Shown piece after piece: positions 23,884 to 34,300 of a DNA stretch of 64,000 bases. The DNA is from Mariniphaga sp. (GTDB lineage: Bacteria; Bacteroidota; Bacteroidia; Bacteroidales; Prolixibacteraceae), in NCBI GenBank assembly GCA_019429205.1, contig JAHYIT010000011.1, positions 1-64,000 on the forward strand, given 5' to 3'. How positions within the stretch are numbered: the stretch's first letter is position 1; each line of letters starts with the position of its first letter. A model generated the notes under the pieces. It had not been told where the DNA came from, did not search any database, and was given only the letters and a program-made list of their open reading frames with translations. The position numbers and the translations under genes were made by a program.

Positions 23884-25650
23884 TCAAAAATTAAACCAGT
23901 ACCTGACACTCCAGGTACTGCCGTTATCAGTGGGTTCTTCCAGAAGAACAGGCGTGCAGGTTGCTGCAATCCTCGATCTATACCCTTCGGTGCAGGGCAA
24001 AGTACCCCGAATGGTATTATTGTCATGATCCCAGGTAATATTTCTGCCCCCCAGGGTTCGAATGATTTGCCTGCCGGCGCTATCGTATGTCAAAGAAGTT
24101 CCAACCTGGTTCAGAATCCAGCTTCTGAGGGTATTGCTTCCCACGCTCTCAACCTGTCGCGTTAATTTATTTAATACCTGGAAGTTATAAATATTTTCAT
24201 CTCTGTTAATCCAATTAATTATTAACGAAGAATCAGACATCAACGCGTAATCGGGGATTGGAAAAAAATACAATGGCCCATTATGGTTAGCAATGGCATC
24301 GATCGCCCCGGAATACAACAAAGCCCGTCTGAAGATGGAATAATTTGGCCGGCAAAATACCGGCCCTGTAACACTCGTAAATACCCGGTCGGGGATATAG
24401 GTGTCCAGCCCGATAAAGGTACAATTGCTGCCAAATTCTTTTCTGATGATACTTTTTTCGTCCTGACGATACCTGCTGCCACCCTTAAAAATCCCCTGAT
24501 ATGAATTGGTTGAGGGAAATATTGGAACAGACCTGAAATTTTGTGCTATAATAATCTGAACAATATCCGGTGGCAGTGATTTCTGATCGGTCCAGTGAGG
24601 GAATCCTGATTTTGCAGTTAAAGTACCATCAATAAATTCCCTGAAAGCATCATCGGTAGGAACAAACAAACCATTGTGCCGAATCAGTGTTTGATTTAAA
24701 TTATAGATAACCTCGCTATGAAGGTTAAAAGCCAGATTCGCGTAGTTTAAATCCCATAATGTATCAACCAATCCTCCAAGTCTCACTTCCGGTTGATTAA
24801 ATGTAGCAGTGTTGTTTGGCTCAAAATCCGGATAATACCAGTAAACCATTTCCAAAAAAAGTTTGTAGGTTTCACCTGGCCTTTCTTTTTCAAGCAGTTC
24901 CTTTGCATTCAGCATGGGATTCACAACCTTATCGATGATATGAATAAATCCATTCTCAGCTAAAATATCAGCCTTAAGAATCTTGGCGCCGGCAAAATAA
25001 ATATTTCCCGGTTCATATTCTCTGTCAAAATAAAAACGATAATCTCCTGGTGTAAGTCCACTTAATTTTAAATAATCATCGTAAAAAATGGGGGCATATT
25101 TTCTTGAGGAAACATAGACTCTTTTATATCCGTCAGATATTACTGAATCCAATAAAACCATGTCTTTCTTTCTATCTCTTTTAATCCAGTATTTTTCAAC
25201 AGGATTTCGCAACATGGTTTCCCGCTTAAATGCATAGGGATTTGATATATTATCATTCCCTGTTTTCCATCCGTTAACACCAAGGCTTTGCAATTGCTCC
25301 AGCGTCCATGGATTCTGAATAATATGAAATTCGGTGATTTTTTCCAGTTCATCTGATGGTATATCAGAAATGCCGGCATATTGGTTTTCGGCCAAAAACT
25401 GTTTCATGGCTTCGTCGGTTGGGGCAAAAACACTCCAACTTCCCGAAACATCAATGATCTTGTCAAGGCCGGCAAGTCGCAAACACTCGGCAAACATGGT
25501 AATGTTCTCCTGAACCAACAAAGTGGTATATAATTTCCCCGGAAGCCACTCGGGTCTTTCATATTTCTCATGTTCAGGCCACATCTCACAACCCGTAACC
25601 AGAAATAAAAGAATTGCCGGGAGAAGCAAAAAAGTCTTATGTTTTTTCAT
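23884..25650 (-). CDS. Fasciclin (FAS1) domain lipoprotein, two or more domains
   Basis: A 588-residue lipoprotein (MKKHKTFLLLPAILLFLVTG then Cys21). Start at 25650 is chosen over an upstream in-frame ATG (25674) because the signal begins there. Domain 1 (about 40-255) has MFAECLRLAGLDKIIDVSGSW with SVFAPTDEAMKQFL and ends NGFIHIIDKVVNP; it contains an inserted segment. A second FAS1 (about 265-420) has YNLNQTLIRHNGLFVPTDDAF. The last 150 residues have a third, degenerate FAS1 (SIFRRALLYSGAIDAIANHN, then PLYFFPIPDYAL) and a tail with ITWDHDNNTIRGTLPCTEG. No enzyme motif is seen. It is convergent with the FAS1 gene at 22686. Confidence 0.88.
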   Translation of the reverse strand: MKKHKTFLLLPAILLFLVTGCEMWPEHEKYERPEWLPGKLYTTLLVQENITMFAECLRLAGLDKIIDVSGSWSVFAPTDEAMKQFLAENQYAGISDIPSDELEKITEFHIIQNPWTLEQLQSLGVNGWKTGNDNISNPYAFKRETMLRNPVEKYWIKRDRKKDMVLLDSVISDGYKRVYVSSRKYAPIFYDDYLKLSGLTPGDYRFYFDREYEPGNIYFAGAKILKADILAENGFIHIIDKVVNPMLNAKELLEKERPGETYKLFLEMVYWYYPDFEPNNTATFNQPEVRLGGLVDTLWDLNYANLAFNLHSEVIYNLNQTLIRHNGLFVPTDDAFREFIDGTLTAKSGFPHWTDQKSLPPDIVQIIIAQNFRSVPIFPSTNSYQGIFKGGSRYRQDEKSIIRKEFGSNCTFIGLDTYIPDRVFTSVTGPVFCRPNYSIFRRALLYSGAIDAIANHNGPLYFFPIPDYALMSDSSLIINWINRDENIYNFQVLNKLTRQVESVGSNTLRSWILNQVGTSLTYDSAGRQIIRTLGGRNITWDHDNNTIRGTLPCTEGYRSRIAATCTPVLLEEPTDNGSTWSVRYWFNF

Positions 25651-26136
25651 TATCTGGTAAAAAATCGAAAACAATAATTAATGTTGAAAAAGTAAAACTA
25701 CATATTAATCCGGAATATTTGTATTCTGTTGATTAAGCCTGGAAGATTTGGCAGGTAAAATCACCAGCTTATTTGAAATAGTTTTACTGTATAATGGCTC
25801 AACCCATGCAACACAGGAAATTATTTACCAGCAGTAAGGGAACATATACCAAATAGTCTTTGTATTAAATCTCCCGACAACTAAATCATTCTTAACACCA
25901 TTGGGGAAAAGTAAAATTTACGAAAATGCTTGAAATCAATGAATTTCAGGCATTTTTTGTTTTATGCCTACCCTGAAATTTACCGTAATTCCCGATATCA
26001 AGGTGTGTAATTCAGGAGTATTTTTTGAAATACCAAAATAACTCACCAGAAGTTCCTTAAAACACTTTTGTACGGTATGATAGCCATCAATATTCCATAT
26101 TAGTAATGGTACTGGCATTGAGCAATGTAAAGTACA
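25651..26136. other. Gene-free stretch with one terminator-like hairpin
   Basis: About 485 bases without a convincing gene. A hairpin with arms 25924-25936 and 25943-25955 (one G-T wobble) is followed by TTTGTTTTA on the plus strand and preceded by A-rich sequence, so it could end leftward transcription of the toxin-antitoxin genes. A 60-codon minus frame at 25936-26118 shows no protein-like features. No promoter is clear. Confidence 0.45.
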
Positions 26137-26367
26137 TTATCTTCCACTTTTGTTGATGTTTTCAATGGCTTTGTCCAGCCGCTCGCGGTTGGCTTTGTTT
26201 TTGGTAAGATGCAAGGTTTCCTGCAAAGAGTTGTATTCATTAAGCGACATCATAACTATGCTTCGGTTCTTTGGCCGGTGCACCAAAAGTAATTCCTGGC
26301 TATCGGTTACAGCATCGAGGTTGGTCTTTAAATTTGCCCGTAATTCTGAATAATTAACTGCTTTCAT
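26137..26367 (-). CDS. YefM/Phd-type antitoxin
   Basis: A 76-residue protein of the PhdYeFM (PF02604) family. It begins MKAVNYSELRANLKTNLDAV, the classic N-terminal DNA-binding fold, followed by LLLVHRPKNRSIVMMSLNEYNSLQETLHL and a C-terminal tail (ERLDKAIENINKSGR) that would wrap the toxin. The ATG at 26367 is chosen over 26445 because conservation begins there and a -7 box lies just upstream. It is located downstream of the toxin gene with a 106-base gap, the reverse of the usual yefM-yoeB order. Confidence 0.88.
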   Translation of the reverse strand: MKAVNYSELRANLKTNLDAVTDSQELLLVHRPKNRSIVMMSLNEYNSLQETLHLTKNKANRERLDKAIENINKSGR

Positions 26368-26385
26368 CTTAACTTCTTTATTTTC

Positions 26386-26401
26386 GTACAAAATTAAGTA
26401 C
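26386..26401 (-). promoter_or_regulatory. Antitoxin promoter with overlapping palindrome
   Basis: Leftward TAATTTTG (26396-26389) fits the -7 box, with a start point near 26381 and a leader of about 14 bases. It lies within GTACAAAATTAAGTAC, whose GTAC ends form an inverted repeat. E. coli YefM sites have a TGTACA core; a similar GTACATGTA lies upstream of the toxin near 26797-26805. Both are candidate operators. Confidence 0.45.
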
Positions 26402-26473
26402 TTTTTTTTCCTATTTTGCCAGGCACATAAATCACAATTTCCCAAACGTTTTTTTCACTGCCTTAGTAAAAGG

Positions 26474-26749
26474 TTATTTGTCGTGATAGTTACCGGATGC
26501 TGTAACAACCAGTACCGTTATTTTTTCATCGTTAAGGGAATATACAAGCCGGTGTTTTAGGGTGATTCTTCGGGAAAAGAGATCTTTATATCCATAGCCC
26601 AACGGTTTCGGTTTTCCGGTTCCTGTCCTGGGATGTGCCTGCAGCTCTTTTAAAAGTGCTGTTGCTTTTTTGAATGCTGCTGGTTCGTTTTTCTTTAGTC
26701 CGGCAAGGTCTTTTTTAGCTTCCTCAGTAAAATACAGAGTGTAGGTCAT
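26474..26749 (-). CDS. YoeB/Txe-type ribosome-dependent mRNA endonuclease toxin
   Basis: A 91-residue toxin of the Txe/YoeB family (RelE superfamily). Family marks: YTLYFTEEAKKDLAGLKKNE, HPRTGTGKPKPLGYGYKDLFSRRITLKHRLVYSLND with the Arg and the HRLVY strand, and a C-terminal Tyr-His (SGNYHDK) matching the catalytic HY end of YoeB. It would cut mRNA at the ribosomal A site. It is transcribed before the antitoxin, which is unusual. No gene lies between it and the divergent radical SAM gene (219 bases). Confidence 0.9.
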   Translation of the reverse strand: MTYTLYFTEEAKKDLAGLKKNEPAAFKKATALLKELQAHPRTGTGKPKPLGYGYKDLFSRRITLKHRLVYSLNDEKITVLVVTASGNYHDK

Positions 26750-26967
26750 AAATTGTCAAGAAATTGGTTTAGTTCCGCTTTCGCTTCTATTGTAGTACAT
26801 GTAATTGCCTCATAGCCAGTCTGGATTTAAATGTATTTTTAAGTTGTATAAGCTTACGGCGCAACGATTGATGTGTGAATTATGTAATTTTTTAAAGGAA
26901 ATATGTAAAAATTCTGCTTGACATGGTGCGTACCTTTACTTGGAATTGTCTTCAATAATTCAATTTT

Positions 26968-28449
26968 ATGAAAGCATTATTTATTCAACCCGGTTACCCG
27001 GATACATTTTGGAGTTTAAAACACGCCTTAAAATTTATTTCCAAAAAGGCAGTATATCCTCCCCTATGATTAATGACCGTTTCTGCCATGACTCCTGTTG
27101 ACTGGACAAAAAAATTGGTTGACTTGAATGCTTCACATCTCAAAGATGAACAAATTATGTGGGCAGAAATCGTATTTATTAGTGCGATGTCGGTTCAATC
27201 TGCGTCGGTTTTTGAAATCATTGCAAAATGCAAATCTTTAAATAAAAAAATAGTCGCCGGGGGTCCCTTATTTACCGAAGAACCCGAAAAATTCGATGAT
27301 GTGGACTATTTGGTTCTCAATGAAGCAGAAATAACTTTCCCGCTGTTTTTGGCTGATCTTGAAAAAGGAGTGACAAAACATGTTTATCAAACGGATGAAT
27401 TTGCCGATTTGTCAAAGTCTCCCGTGCCCGATTATTCATTGATCAACTATTCCCATTACGCTTCACATAGTATTCAATTTTCGAGAGGATGTCCCTTCAA
27501 TTGCGAGTTCTGTGATATTACAGCCCTGCTTGGCCATAAAGTCAGGACAAAAACTACGCAGCAAATACTGGCTGAATTGGCTAAAGTTATGGAAACCGGT
27601 TGGAAAGGGGGAGTATTCTTTGTGGATGACAATTTCATCGGGAATAAAAAAATACTGAAGCAGGAGCTGTTGCCCGCTGTTATCAGCTGGATGGAAAAAA
27701 ATAAATACCCGTTTACTTTTATTACAGAAGCATCAATCAATCTGGCCGATGATGAAAAACTGATGCAAATGATGGTCAGGGCAGGTTTTATCAAAGTATT
27801 TGTGGGCATTGAAACACCCGATGAACTCAGCCTTGCTGAATGCAATAAGACTCAGAATAACCGGCGTGATCTTTTAAGTTTGGTGAAAACTATTCAGGCG
27901 GCAGGGATGGAGGTTGCTGCCGGATTTATCATTGGCTTTGATAATGATAAACCATCCATTTTCCAGCGGCAGATTGATTTCATTCAGAAAAGCGGCATTA
28001 TTACAGCAATGGTAGGACTACTCAATGCACCCCGGAAAACCCAGCTTTATAAACGGCTTGAAAAGGAAGGAAGGATTGTTTCGGATTTTTCGGGTGATCC
28101 GACAGGTTATGCCATCAATTTCGTCCCTAAAATGGATCTTCATGAACTGATGACCGGATATCAGAAAATCATCAGCGAGATATATTCCAGTGAAATGTAT
28201 TATAAAAGGGTATTGTTGTTTCTGAAATCGTATAATCCTCCGCTTTTGGGTGGAAACCATTTATCCTTCGACAAAATTATGGCCCTCATAAAATCGGTAG
28301 TAATTATCGGAATCCTGGGAAAAAACCGGAAATATTACTGGGAGTTGCTGCTCTGGAGCATTTTCAAAAAACCAAAAGTTTTTCCCCTTGCAGTAACTTA
28401 CAGCATTCAGGGTTACCATTACAGAAAAATTTTCAAGGATGTTGCCTGA
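26968..28449 (+). pseudogene. B12-binding radical SAM protein (DUF4070 type), broken by one TGA
   Basis: The frame starts at ATG 26968 and reads MKALFIQPGYPDTFWSLKHA then LKFISKKAVYPPL, meets TGA at 27067-27069, and continues in the same frame as LMTVSAMTPVDWTKKLVDLN to 28449. Family members have PPLGLLTVAA here, so TGA replaces a Gly codon (GGA) by a single base change. Total length with the codon would be 493. The B12-binding fold covers about 1-150, the radical SAM cluster is GCPFNCEFC (CxxxCxxC), followed by GGVFFVDDNFIGN and a DUF4070-like C terminus. TGA is a normal stop in other genes here, so read-through is not expected. A restart at ATG 27073 would lack the first strand and loop. 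Confidence 0.85.
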
Positions 28450-28483
28450 AAGTTTTGATTGCGTTGGATTCTAATCCATCCGC

Positions 28484-30076
28484 TCAAAAAGTAGCTGAAA
28501 CTTTTCCTTTTAAAAGAGTAAATGAATGTGCAGGAAATTCGTAAGTGAACGATTCTGCCTGACTTACCTTAACAGATTCTTTTTGAATTGTTTCAACACT
28601 GGTTTTGTCAAAATCGTTTTCAGCTTTTATATCCGGACCGTTAACTTCGTATATTTCGAATTCACCATCAAACAATCCTTCCTGTGATATCAGGTCGGTT
28701 GCAATGGCTTTATCTTTGTGGCGGTTAACTACGGCAATAACCAGCTCTCCATTATTGTAAGCTGCCGAAACATCAAGGTAAGGCACGTCTGTTTGCTGGG
28801 TGGCCTGTTCTGCCAATCCAAGATAAAATTCGTCAGTGTTATACGTATCGCAATCCACAAAAACATCCAGAGAGGTACCATACATATTTTGAGCGAAAAG
28901 TTGCAGCGGATAATAAATGGTTTGTTTAAACATGCCGTCTTTTTCAGCAAAAATGGGGGCAATCACGTTTACCAACTGCGCCATATTTGCCATTTTTACA
29001 ATATCGGCATTGCGGACAAATGCATTTAAAAAGCCTGCAATCACCAAAGCATCTTCAAGGTTGTAGCGTTCTTCAAGGGCCCTTTCCCCGCTCATTGTTT
29101 CGCTCTGGCGCCAGCGGTACCAAATGTTGTATTCGTCCCAGGCAATGTAAATCGGGTCCCGGTTGCCACGATTGGCTTTTCCCATTTCGCGTTGAATCAT
29201 TCCTTTCACAACCTGCGTGCGTTCTTCAAGAACAAGAGGAGAAGAAACAAAATTGTAATAATTATCTTCGTGGTTGCCAACATACATGTGTAAAGCAATG
29301 TAATCTACCACATCTTTCAATTCAGCAAGAATTGTTGCATTCCATTCGTGCGGATCGCTATCTGGCCTGAAATTGGATGCCCCGGCTGCCACGAGTTTTA
29401 TTGTCGGGTCGGTTAATCGCATGAGTTTGGCTGCCTCGCGGGCTTTTTTACTATAATCTTCGGCATTCAAATGTCCCATTTGCCAGAATCCGTCCATTTC
29501 GTTTCCCAGGCTCCAGTATTTAATGTTGTGTGGTTCAGGATATCCGTGTTTTTTGCGAAGTTCTGCATAGTAAGGGCCTTCTTTAACATTGCAGTATTCC
29601 ACCCATTCCTGGGCTTCTTTTATTGTTCCCGTACCCAGGTTAACGGCAAAATAGGGTTCGGTATTCATGAGCCGCGCGTATTCAATAAATTCGTTTGTTC
29701 CAAACCGATTACTTTCGAGCCGGGCCCACGCGAGCTCCATCCTTGCCGGACGTTCATCTTTTGGCCCCACACCATCTTTCCAGTGATAGTTTGAAACAAA
29801 GTTTCCTCCCGGGTAACGGGTAAGCGAAACATTCAATCCTTTGGCTGCTTCCAGCACATCCTGGCGGAAACCATTCTCATCCGAAAGAGGAGAATCTTCG
29901 TCGTAAATACCACCGTAAACACATCTACCGAGATGCTCAACAAAGTTTCCGTAGAGGTTTTCATTCACTTCGCCTATTTGACGATCGATGTCAATTTTTA
30001 TGCGGGCATTATTCTGTGCAAATAAATTGCCTGAAATAAATACTCCCGCAATCAGTAACACGTTTAGTTTCTTCAT
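28484..30076 (-). CDS. GH51 alpha-L-arabinofuranosidase
   Basis: A 530-residue secreted glycoside hydrolase that should remove alpha-L-arabinofuranosyl groups from arabinan or arabinoxylan. Start at 30076 gives signal peptide MKKLNVLLIAGVFISGNLFA. Marks: ENLYGNFVEHLGRCVYGGIYDE, LTRYPGGNFVSNYHWKDGVGP, acid/base Glu in YWSLGNEMDGFWQMG (about 192), nucleophile Glu in IAWDEYNIWYR (about 313) and the C-terminal beta-sandwich. All residues expected for clan GH-A family 51 are present. It begins 29 bases after the GH43 stop and is likely co-transcribed with it, under the adjacent hybrid two-component regulator. Confidence 0.96.
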   Translation of the reverse strand: MKKLNVLLIAGVFISGNLFAQNNARIKIDIDRQIGEVNENLYGNFVEHLGRCVYGGIYDEDSPLSDENGFRQDVLEAAKGLNVSLTRYPGGNFVSNYHWKDGVGPKDERPARMELAWARLESNRFGTNEFIEYARLMNTEPYFAVNLGTGTIKEAQEWVEYCNVKEGPYYAELRKKHGYPEPHNIKYWSLGNEMDGFWQMGHLNAEDYSKKAREAAKLMRLTDPTIKLVAAGASNFRPDSDPHEWNATILAELKDVVDYIALHMYVGNHEDNYYNFVSSPLVLEERTQVVKGMIQREMGKANRGNRDPIYIAWDEYNIWYRWRQSETMSGERALEERYNLEDALVIAGFLNAFVRNADIVKMANMAQLVNVIAPIFAEKDGMFKQTIYYPLQLFAQNMYGTSLDVFVDCDTYNTDEFYLGLAEQATQQTDVPYLDVSAAYNNGELVIAVVNRHKDKAIATDLISQEGLFDGEFEIYEVNGPDIKAENDFDKTSVETIQKESVKVSQAESFTYEFPAHSFTLLKGKVSATF

Positions 30077-30105
30077 TTTATTTTTTGATTTTGGTTTGAA
30101 TATTT

Positions 30106-31131
30106 TTAGATTTTCACAATTGGCCAACCTTCATTATCCCACTCCATTTTTTTTATCAGAAGTTTTGGCTTCCCTTCATCATGCGCATCGTAACCATGAA
30201 AAACAATATAGTCCACGTTATCAAAAGTATAGGTTGAATTATGTCCTACTCCATGCCAGTTTTTATCTCCTTGCAGCAGAATGGTGCCTCCCCCTGTGGC
30301 CATATAGTTTCCCTCCTTATCCAGAAATGGGCCTGTGATGTTTTCCGATCTGCCTACAATTATTTTATATGTGCTTTCAACACCTTTGCAGCAGTAATCG
30401 ATGGAAGCAAACAGATAGTAATAATTTCCTTTTTTAAACATGAACGGAGCCTCAATGGCATTGCCGCCGGCATCTGCAGGATTATTATCAATGGATGGAG
30501 GATTTGGTTCGGAAGATGATTTTTTACGCGATGCAATGGTGGGAATTTGATTGATGTCTTCAGCGGGAGCTGTGGCATCAGGGTTCATTTTTACCATTTT
30601 CAGCCCATCCCAGAACGAACCGAACGTAAGATAGGGCGTACCGTCTTCAGCTACAATCAGGTTTGGATCAATTGCATTCCAGTTGGTAACTCCGGGAAAC
30701 GACTGTATCACTTTCCCGTGGTCGATCCATTCGAAATCCGGATCATCAGAATTGAGTGTTTTATTTGTTGCAAGGCCAATGCAAGATGTATTTTCCCCGA
30801 ACGAAGAAACCGAATAGTAGAGGTAATACTGTCCGTTAAAAAAAGCAATATCGGGTGCCCAAATGTGGCCTCTGAAACCTTTCACGGCTTCCAGTGCCCA
30901 TTGGGGTGGTTGTGAAAATACTGGCTTTTGGCGAGTCCAGTTTTCCATATCTGTTGATGACCACACACTGATTCCCCTGCCGGTGCAGAAAAGATGATAG
31001 GTGTCATTTTCCTGAATCATCACAGGATCGTGCACCGAAATGTTCTGCGAAACGACTCTTCCGGTAAGAAAAATCAATACGAATAATGCGGTAAAAAATG
31101 ATGTGCTTTTGTTCACTATTTGTCCAGCCAT
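30106..31131 (-). CDS. GH43 family arabinanase/arabinosidase
   Basis: A 341-residue secreted five-bladed propeller enzyme with signal peptide (to about residue 29). The three catalytic carboxylates are visible: Asp35 in SVHDPVMI (general base), Asp near 154 in NAIDPNLI (pKa modulator) and Glu near 225 in GNAIEAPFMF (general acid). GFRGHIWAPDIAFFNGQYYLYYS and GRSENITGPFLDK fit endo-arabinanase-type GH43. CCKGVESTYKIIVGR also occurs in similar form in the GH43 at 47258. It acts with the GH51 29 bases downstream. No sigma-A-type promoter is evident in the 210-base gap to the regulator gene. Confidence 0.95.
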   Translation of the reverse strand: MAGQIVNKSTSFFTALFVLIFLTGRVVSQNISVHDPVMIQENDTYHLFCTGRGISVWSSTDMENWTRQKPVFSQPPQWALEAVKGFRGHIWAPDIAFFNGQYYLYYSVSSFGENTSCIGLATNKTLNSDDPDFEWIDHGKVIQSFPGVTNWNAIDPNLIVAEDGTPYLTFGSFWDGLKMVKMNPDATAPAEDINQIPTIASRKKSSSEPNPPSIDNNPADAGGNAIEAPFMFKKGNYYYLFASIDYCCKGVESTYKIIVGRSENITGPFLDKEGNYMATGGGTILLQGDKNWHGVGHNSTYTFDNVDYIVFHGYDAHDEGKPKLLIKKMEWDNEGWPIVKI

Positions 31132-31341
31132 GGCAATGTATTGGTTTAATTTTGTTTAAATTACTTTTTACTTATCTATATAAAAGGACGATACAAGATG
31201 CTTATTTAAATGAAAAATTACGGACTGATTTTAAGACAATAGGTATCACAAAATCGTCGCTTACCAGAATTTCATAAAATAAATAACAGTGATTAAAATA
31301 GTGGTTCGGAATTTATTAAACTATCTGTGGATAACAAAAAG

Positions 31342-34300
31342 TTATTCGTTTTTCAGTTTTTGCAGGTATTCGCTCGGATTTAAACCAAATTCTTCTTTAA
31401 AACATTGTCTGAAATAACTGCTGCTGTTGATGCCTATTTTAAACATAATTTCTGATATATTGTACTGACCTGTAAGTAAAAGTTGTTCAGCATAATGTAT
31501 TCGTATTTTCCTGATAAATTCATTTGCTGTTAAATTGGTCAATGCTTTAATTTTGCGATATAATGTTGAATGACTCATATTTAGTTGAGTTGCTACCTGA
31601 GAGATATTAAGATGTTCGTCTTCAAGATTTTCTTCGACTATTTTGGTTAATTTTTCCAGAAAATCTTTGTCTAACTCACCGATTGATTCATTCAGTAACT
31701 GTTGTTTTTGTTTGAATTTTAAAAAACCAGACAACGATTTACTTCTGGCAACAAGAATATTCCTGAGTCTGCTTTTCAACAGAACACTGCTAAATGGTTT
31801 TGTCAGGTACGAATCGGCGCCAACATCGTAACCAATCTCCTGATCGTGAAATGAACCTTTGGCAGTTAACAAGACAACCGGAATATGACTGGTTCTTAAA
31901 TCCTGTTTAATGAGTTTACACATTTCAATACCATCCATAACAGGCATCATAATGTCACTAACAATCACATCGGGATTTTCTTTGCATGCAATTTCAAAAC
32001 CAATTTGACCATTTTCAGCCTCAAAAACATGGTAGTCAGGTTGAAGTGCCTGATGTAAAAAGTTACGTAAATCAAAATTATCATCCACAATTAGTACTGT
32101 GGGTTTCGTTTTGTCATCAACCATTTCTTCCTCTTCATATTTCGATTCTTTAGCGATGATATGCTCAGACAATGCATTTACACGGTCCATAATATTAATT
32201 TCGGATGATAAAGCAGTTTGATTAATATCCCCGGCATTAAAACGGTCTTTTGTGAAAGGAATGCATACTGTAAATTTACTACCATTGTCTGGTTCACTTT
32301 CCACTTTTATTTCTCCGTGCAGCGCCTTTACGATTTCACTGGTTAAAGCCAGGCCAATTCCGGACCCGGAAAAATCAGTATCATTGATGTTTTTTTCACC
32401 CCTGTAAAATCGTTCAAAAATATGAGGTAAATGTTCTTTTGAAATTCCATGGCCTGAGTCTGACACACTGATGGCTAAAAAGGGTGGCTGAATACGATTC
32501 TCCTGCACATTGGTCACCAGCTTAGCTTCTAAAGATATCGAACCACATACAGGTGTGTTTTTAAATGCATTCGACAACAGATTATAAAATACATCTTCCA
32601 ATTTTTCGGCATCAAACCATATCTCTTCGTTGATAACATCACACTGAAACTGATAATTTATTTTTCGGTGTTCAGCTAAGTCTTTAAATGACTCGAAAAC
32701 ACCATGTAAATAATGAATGAAATCCCCTTTATTCACATTAAGTTTCAGCTTTCCGGTTTCAATTTTTCTAAAATAGAGTAATTGATTAATAAGATGAAGT
32801 AATCTTTGGGCATTGCGGTTAATAATGCTTAATGTTTCAATTGTGGTTTTATCGTTTTTATATTTTCCCTTCAGACTTTCGAGCGGATCGATTATAAGTG
32901 TCAGCGGTGTTCGGAATTCATGTGAAATATTGGTAAAAAACCTTAGGCGATGCTGGTTAACCAAATTCACTTTTTTATTCAACTCTAATACTTCATCGCG
33001 TTGCCGGGCTATTTTTTCATTTTGTTTTTCCAGTTTCTGTTTATGTTCTTCTATTTGCTGAGTCCGTTTATGCACCAATAGCTCAAGTTTTCGTTTTTGC
33101 ACCTTTAAGAACCGTATTCTGTAGTGTACATAGGCCAATACTAAACCAGCTGCAAAAAGTACGGCTAAAATCTGAAACCAGGTTGTTTGCCAGATTGGTG
33201 GTTTAATGTTAATGGTAAGAGTGGTGGGTGATTCGTTCCATATGCCATCGCTGTTGGCCGCTTTTAGTGTAAAAACATATTCGCCACCCGAAAGATTGGT
33301 ATAGTTGGCAAACCTGCGGTCTGAAGAAACTTCCACCCAGTTTTGGTCCACTCCCTCCATTTTGTATGCATACTTCACTTTTTCGGGAAGGAAGTAATCC
33401 AACGCTGAAAACTCGATTGAAAACACTGCGTCTTTATAAGATAATTCTATTTCGGAGGTTTCACAAACAGGTTTTTCAAGAATAATTTTTGAATGATACT
33501 TTTCACCGATGGCAACCGGTTGGCTGTAAATAGAAAATTCAGTAAATACCGGTTGCGGTTTTAACGGATAAGCATTAATCGTTGAAGGATTAAAAAAGTT
33601 AAGTCCCTCAACTCCACCGAAATATAAATTCTCATTGCTGTCTTTTGCCGAAGCAGACCAATAAAATTGATTACTCAGTAGTCCATCGCTCCTGTAAAAA
33701 TTCTGAAAGGTTTCATTTTCCGGATTAAATTTCGATAATCCGTTGTCAGTGCTTATCCACAAATTTCCATTTGCATCTTCCTCGATGGCATAAGCCATAT
33801 TGTTGCCCAGTCCTTCTTGTTCACTGTAAGTTATAAATGCAGCAGAGTCATCCTGTCCAGCCAGTTTACAAATACCGTTTCCATAAGTACCAAACCAGAT
33901 GGTTCCGTCATCCGACTCAAAAATTGAAATGATGTAATTTCCCGGAACAGAAGTTGAATCGTTGGGATTGTTCAGGAATTTTTCATACATAACCGATTCT
34001 GAATTACCAGAAAGATCAAGTAATTCATTTTTTTTAAAGCAAAACAATCCATTCTCTGTGCCCATCCAAACCCTGTTTTGTGAATCGATGAGCAAACAAC
34101 CAACTGCAGGAGCAGTCTTTTCGTTCATCTTTTCGTGTACATGCAGAAAGGTATTTGTGGCCGGGGAAAATAAATCGAATCCGCCGTTTGTTCCCACCAG
34201 TAAGTTATAATCATCCAGAGCAATTATGGAAGACACAAAATTATTGCTCAGGCTGGAATGGTTTGCCGGATCATTTGTAAATCGCTCAAAATCGTTGCTG

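Noticed and set aside
25936-26118. 60-codon minus-strand frame after the antitoxin gene
   Set aside because: No recognisable domain and part of it forms a hairpin; too weak to call a gene.
27067-27069. UGA read as Gly or selenocysteine in the radical SAM gene
   Set aside because: TGA ends other clear genes here (for example at 2359-2361), the position is a structural Gly, and no selenocysteine element is evident nearby.
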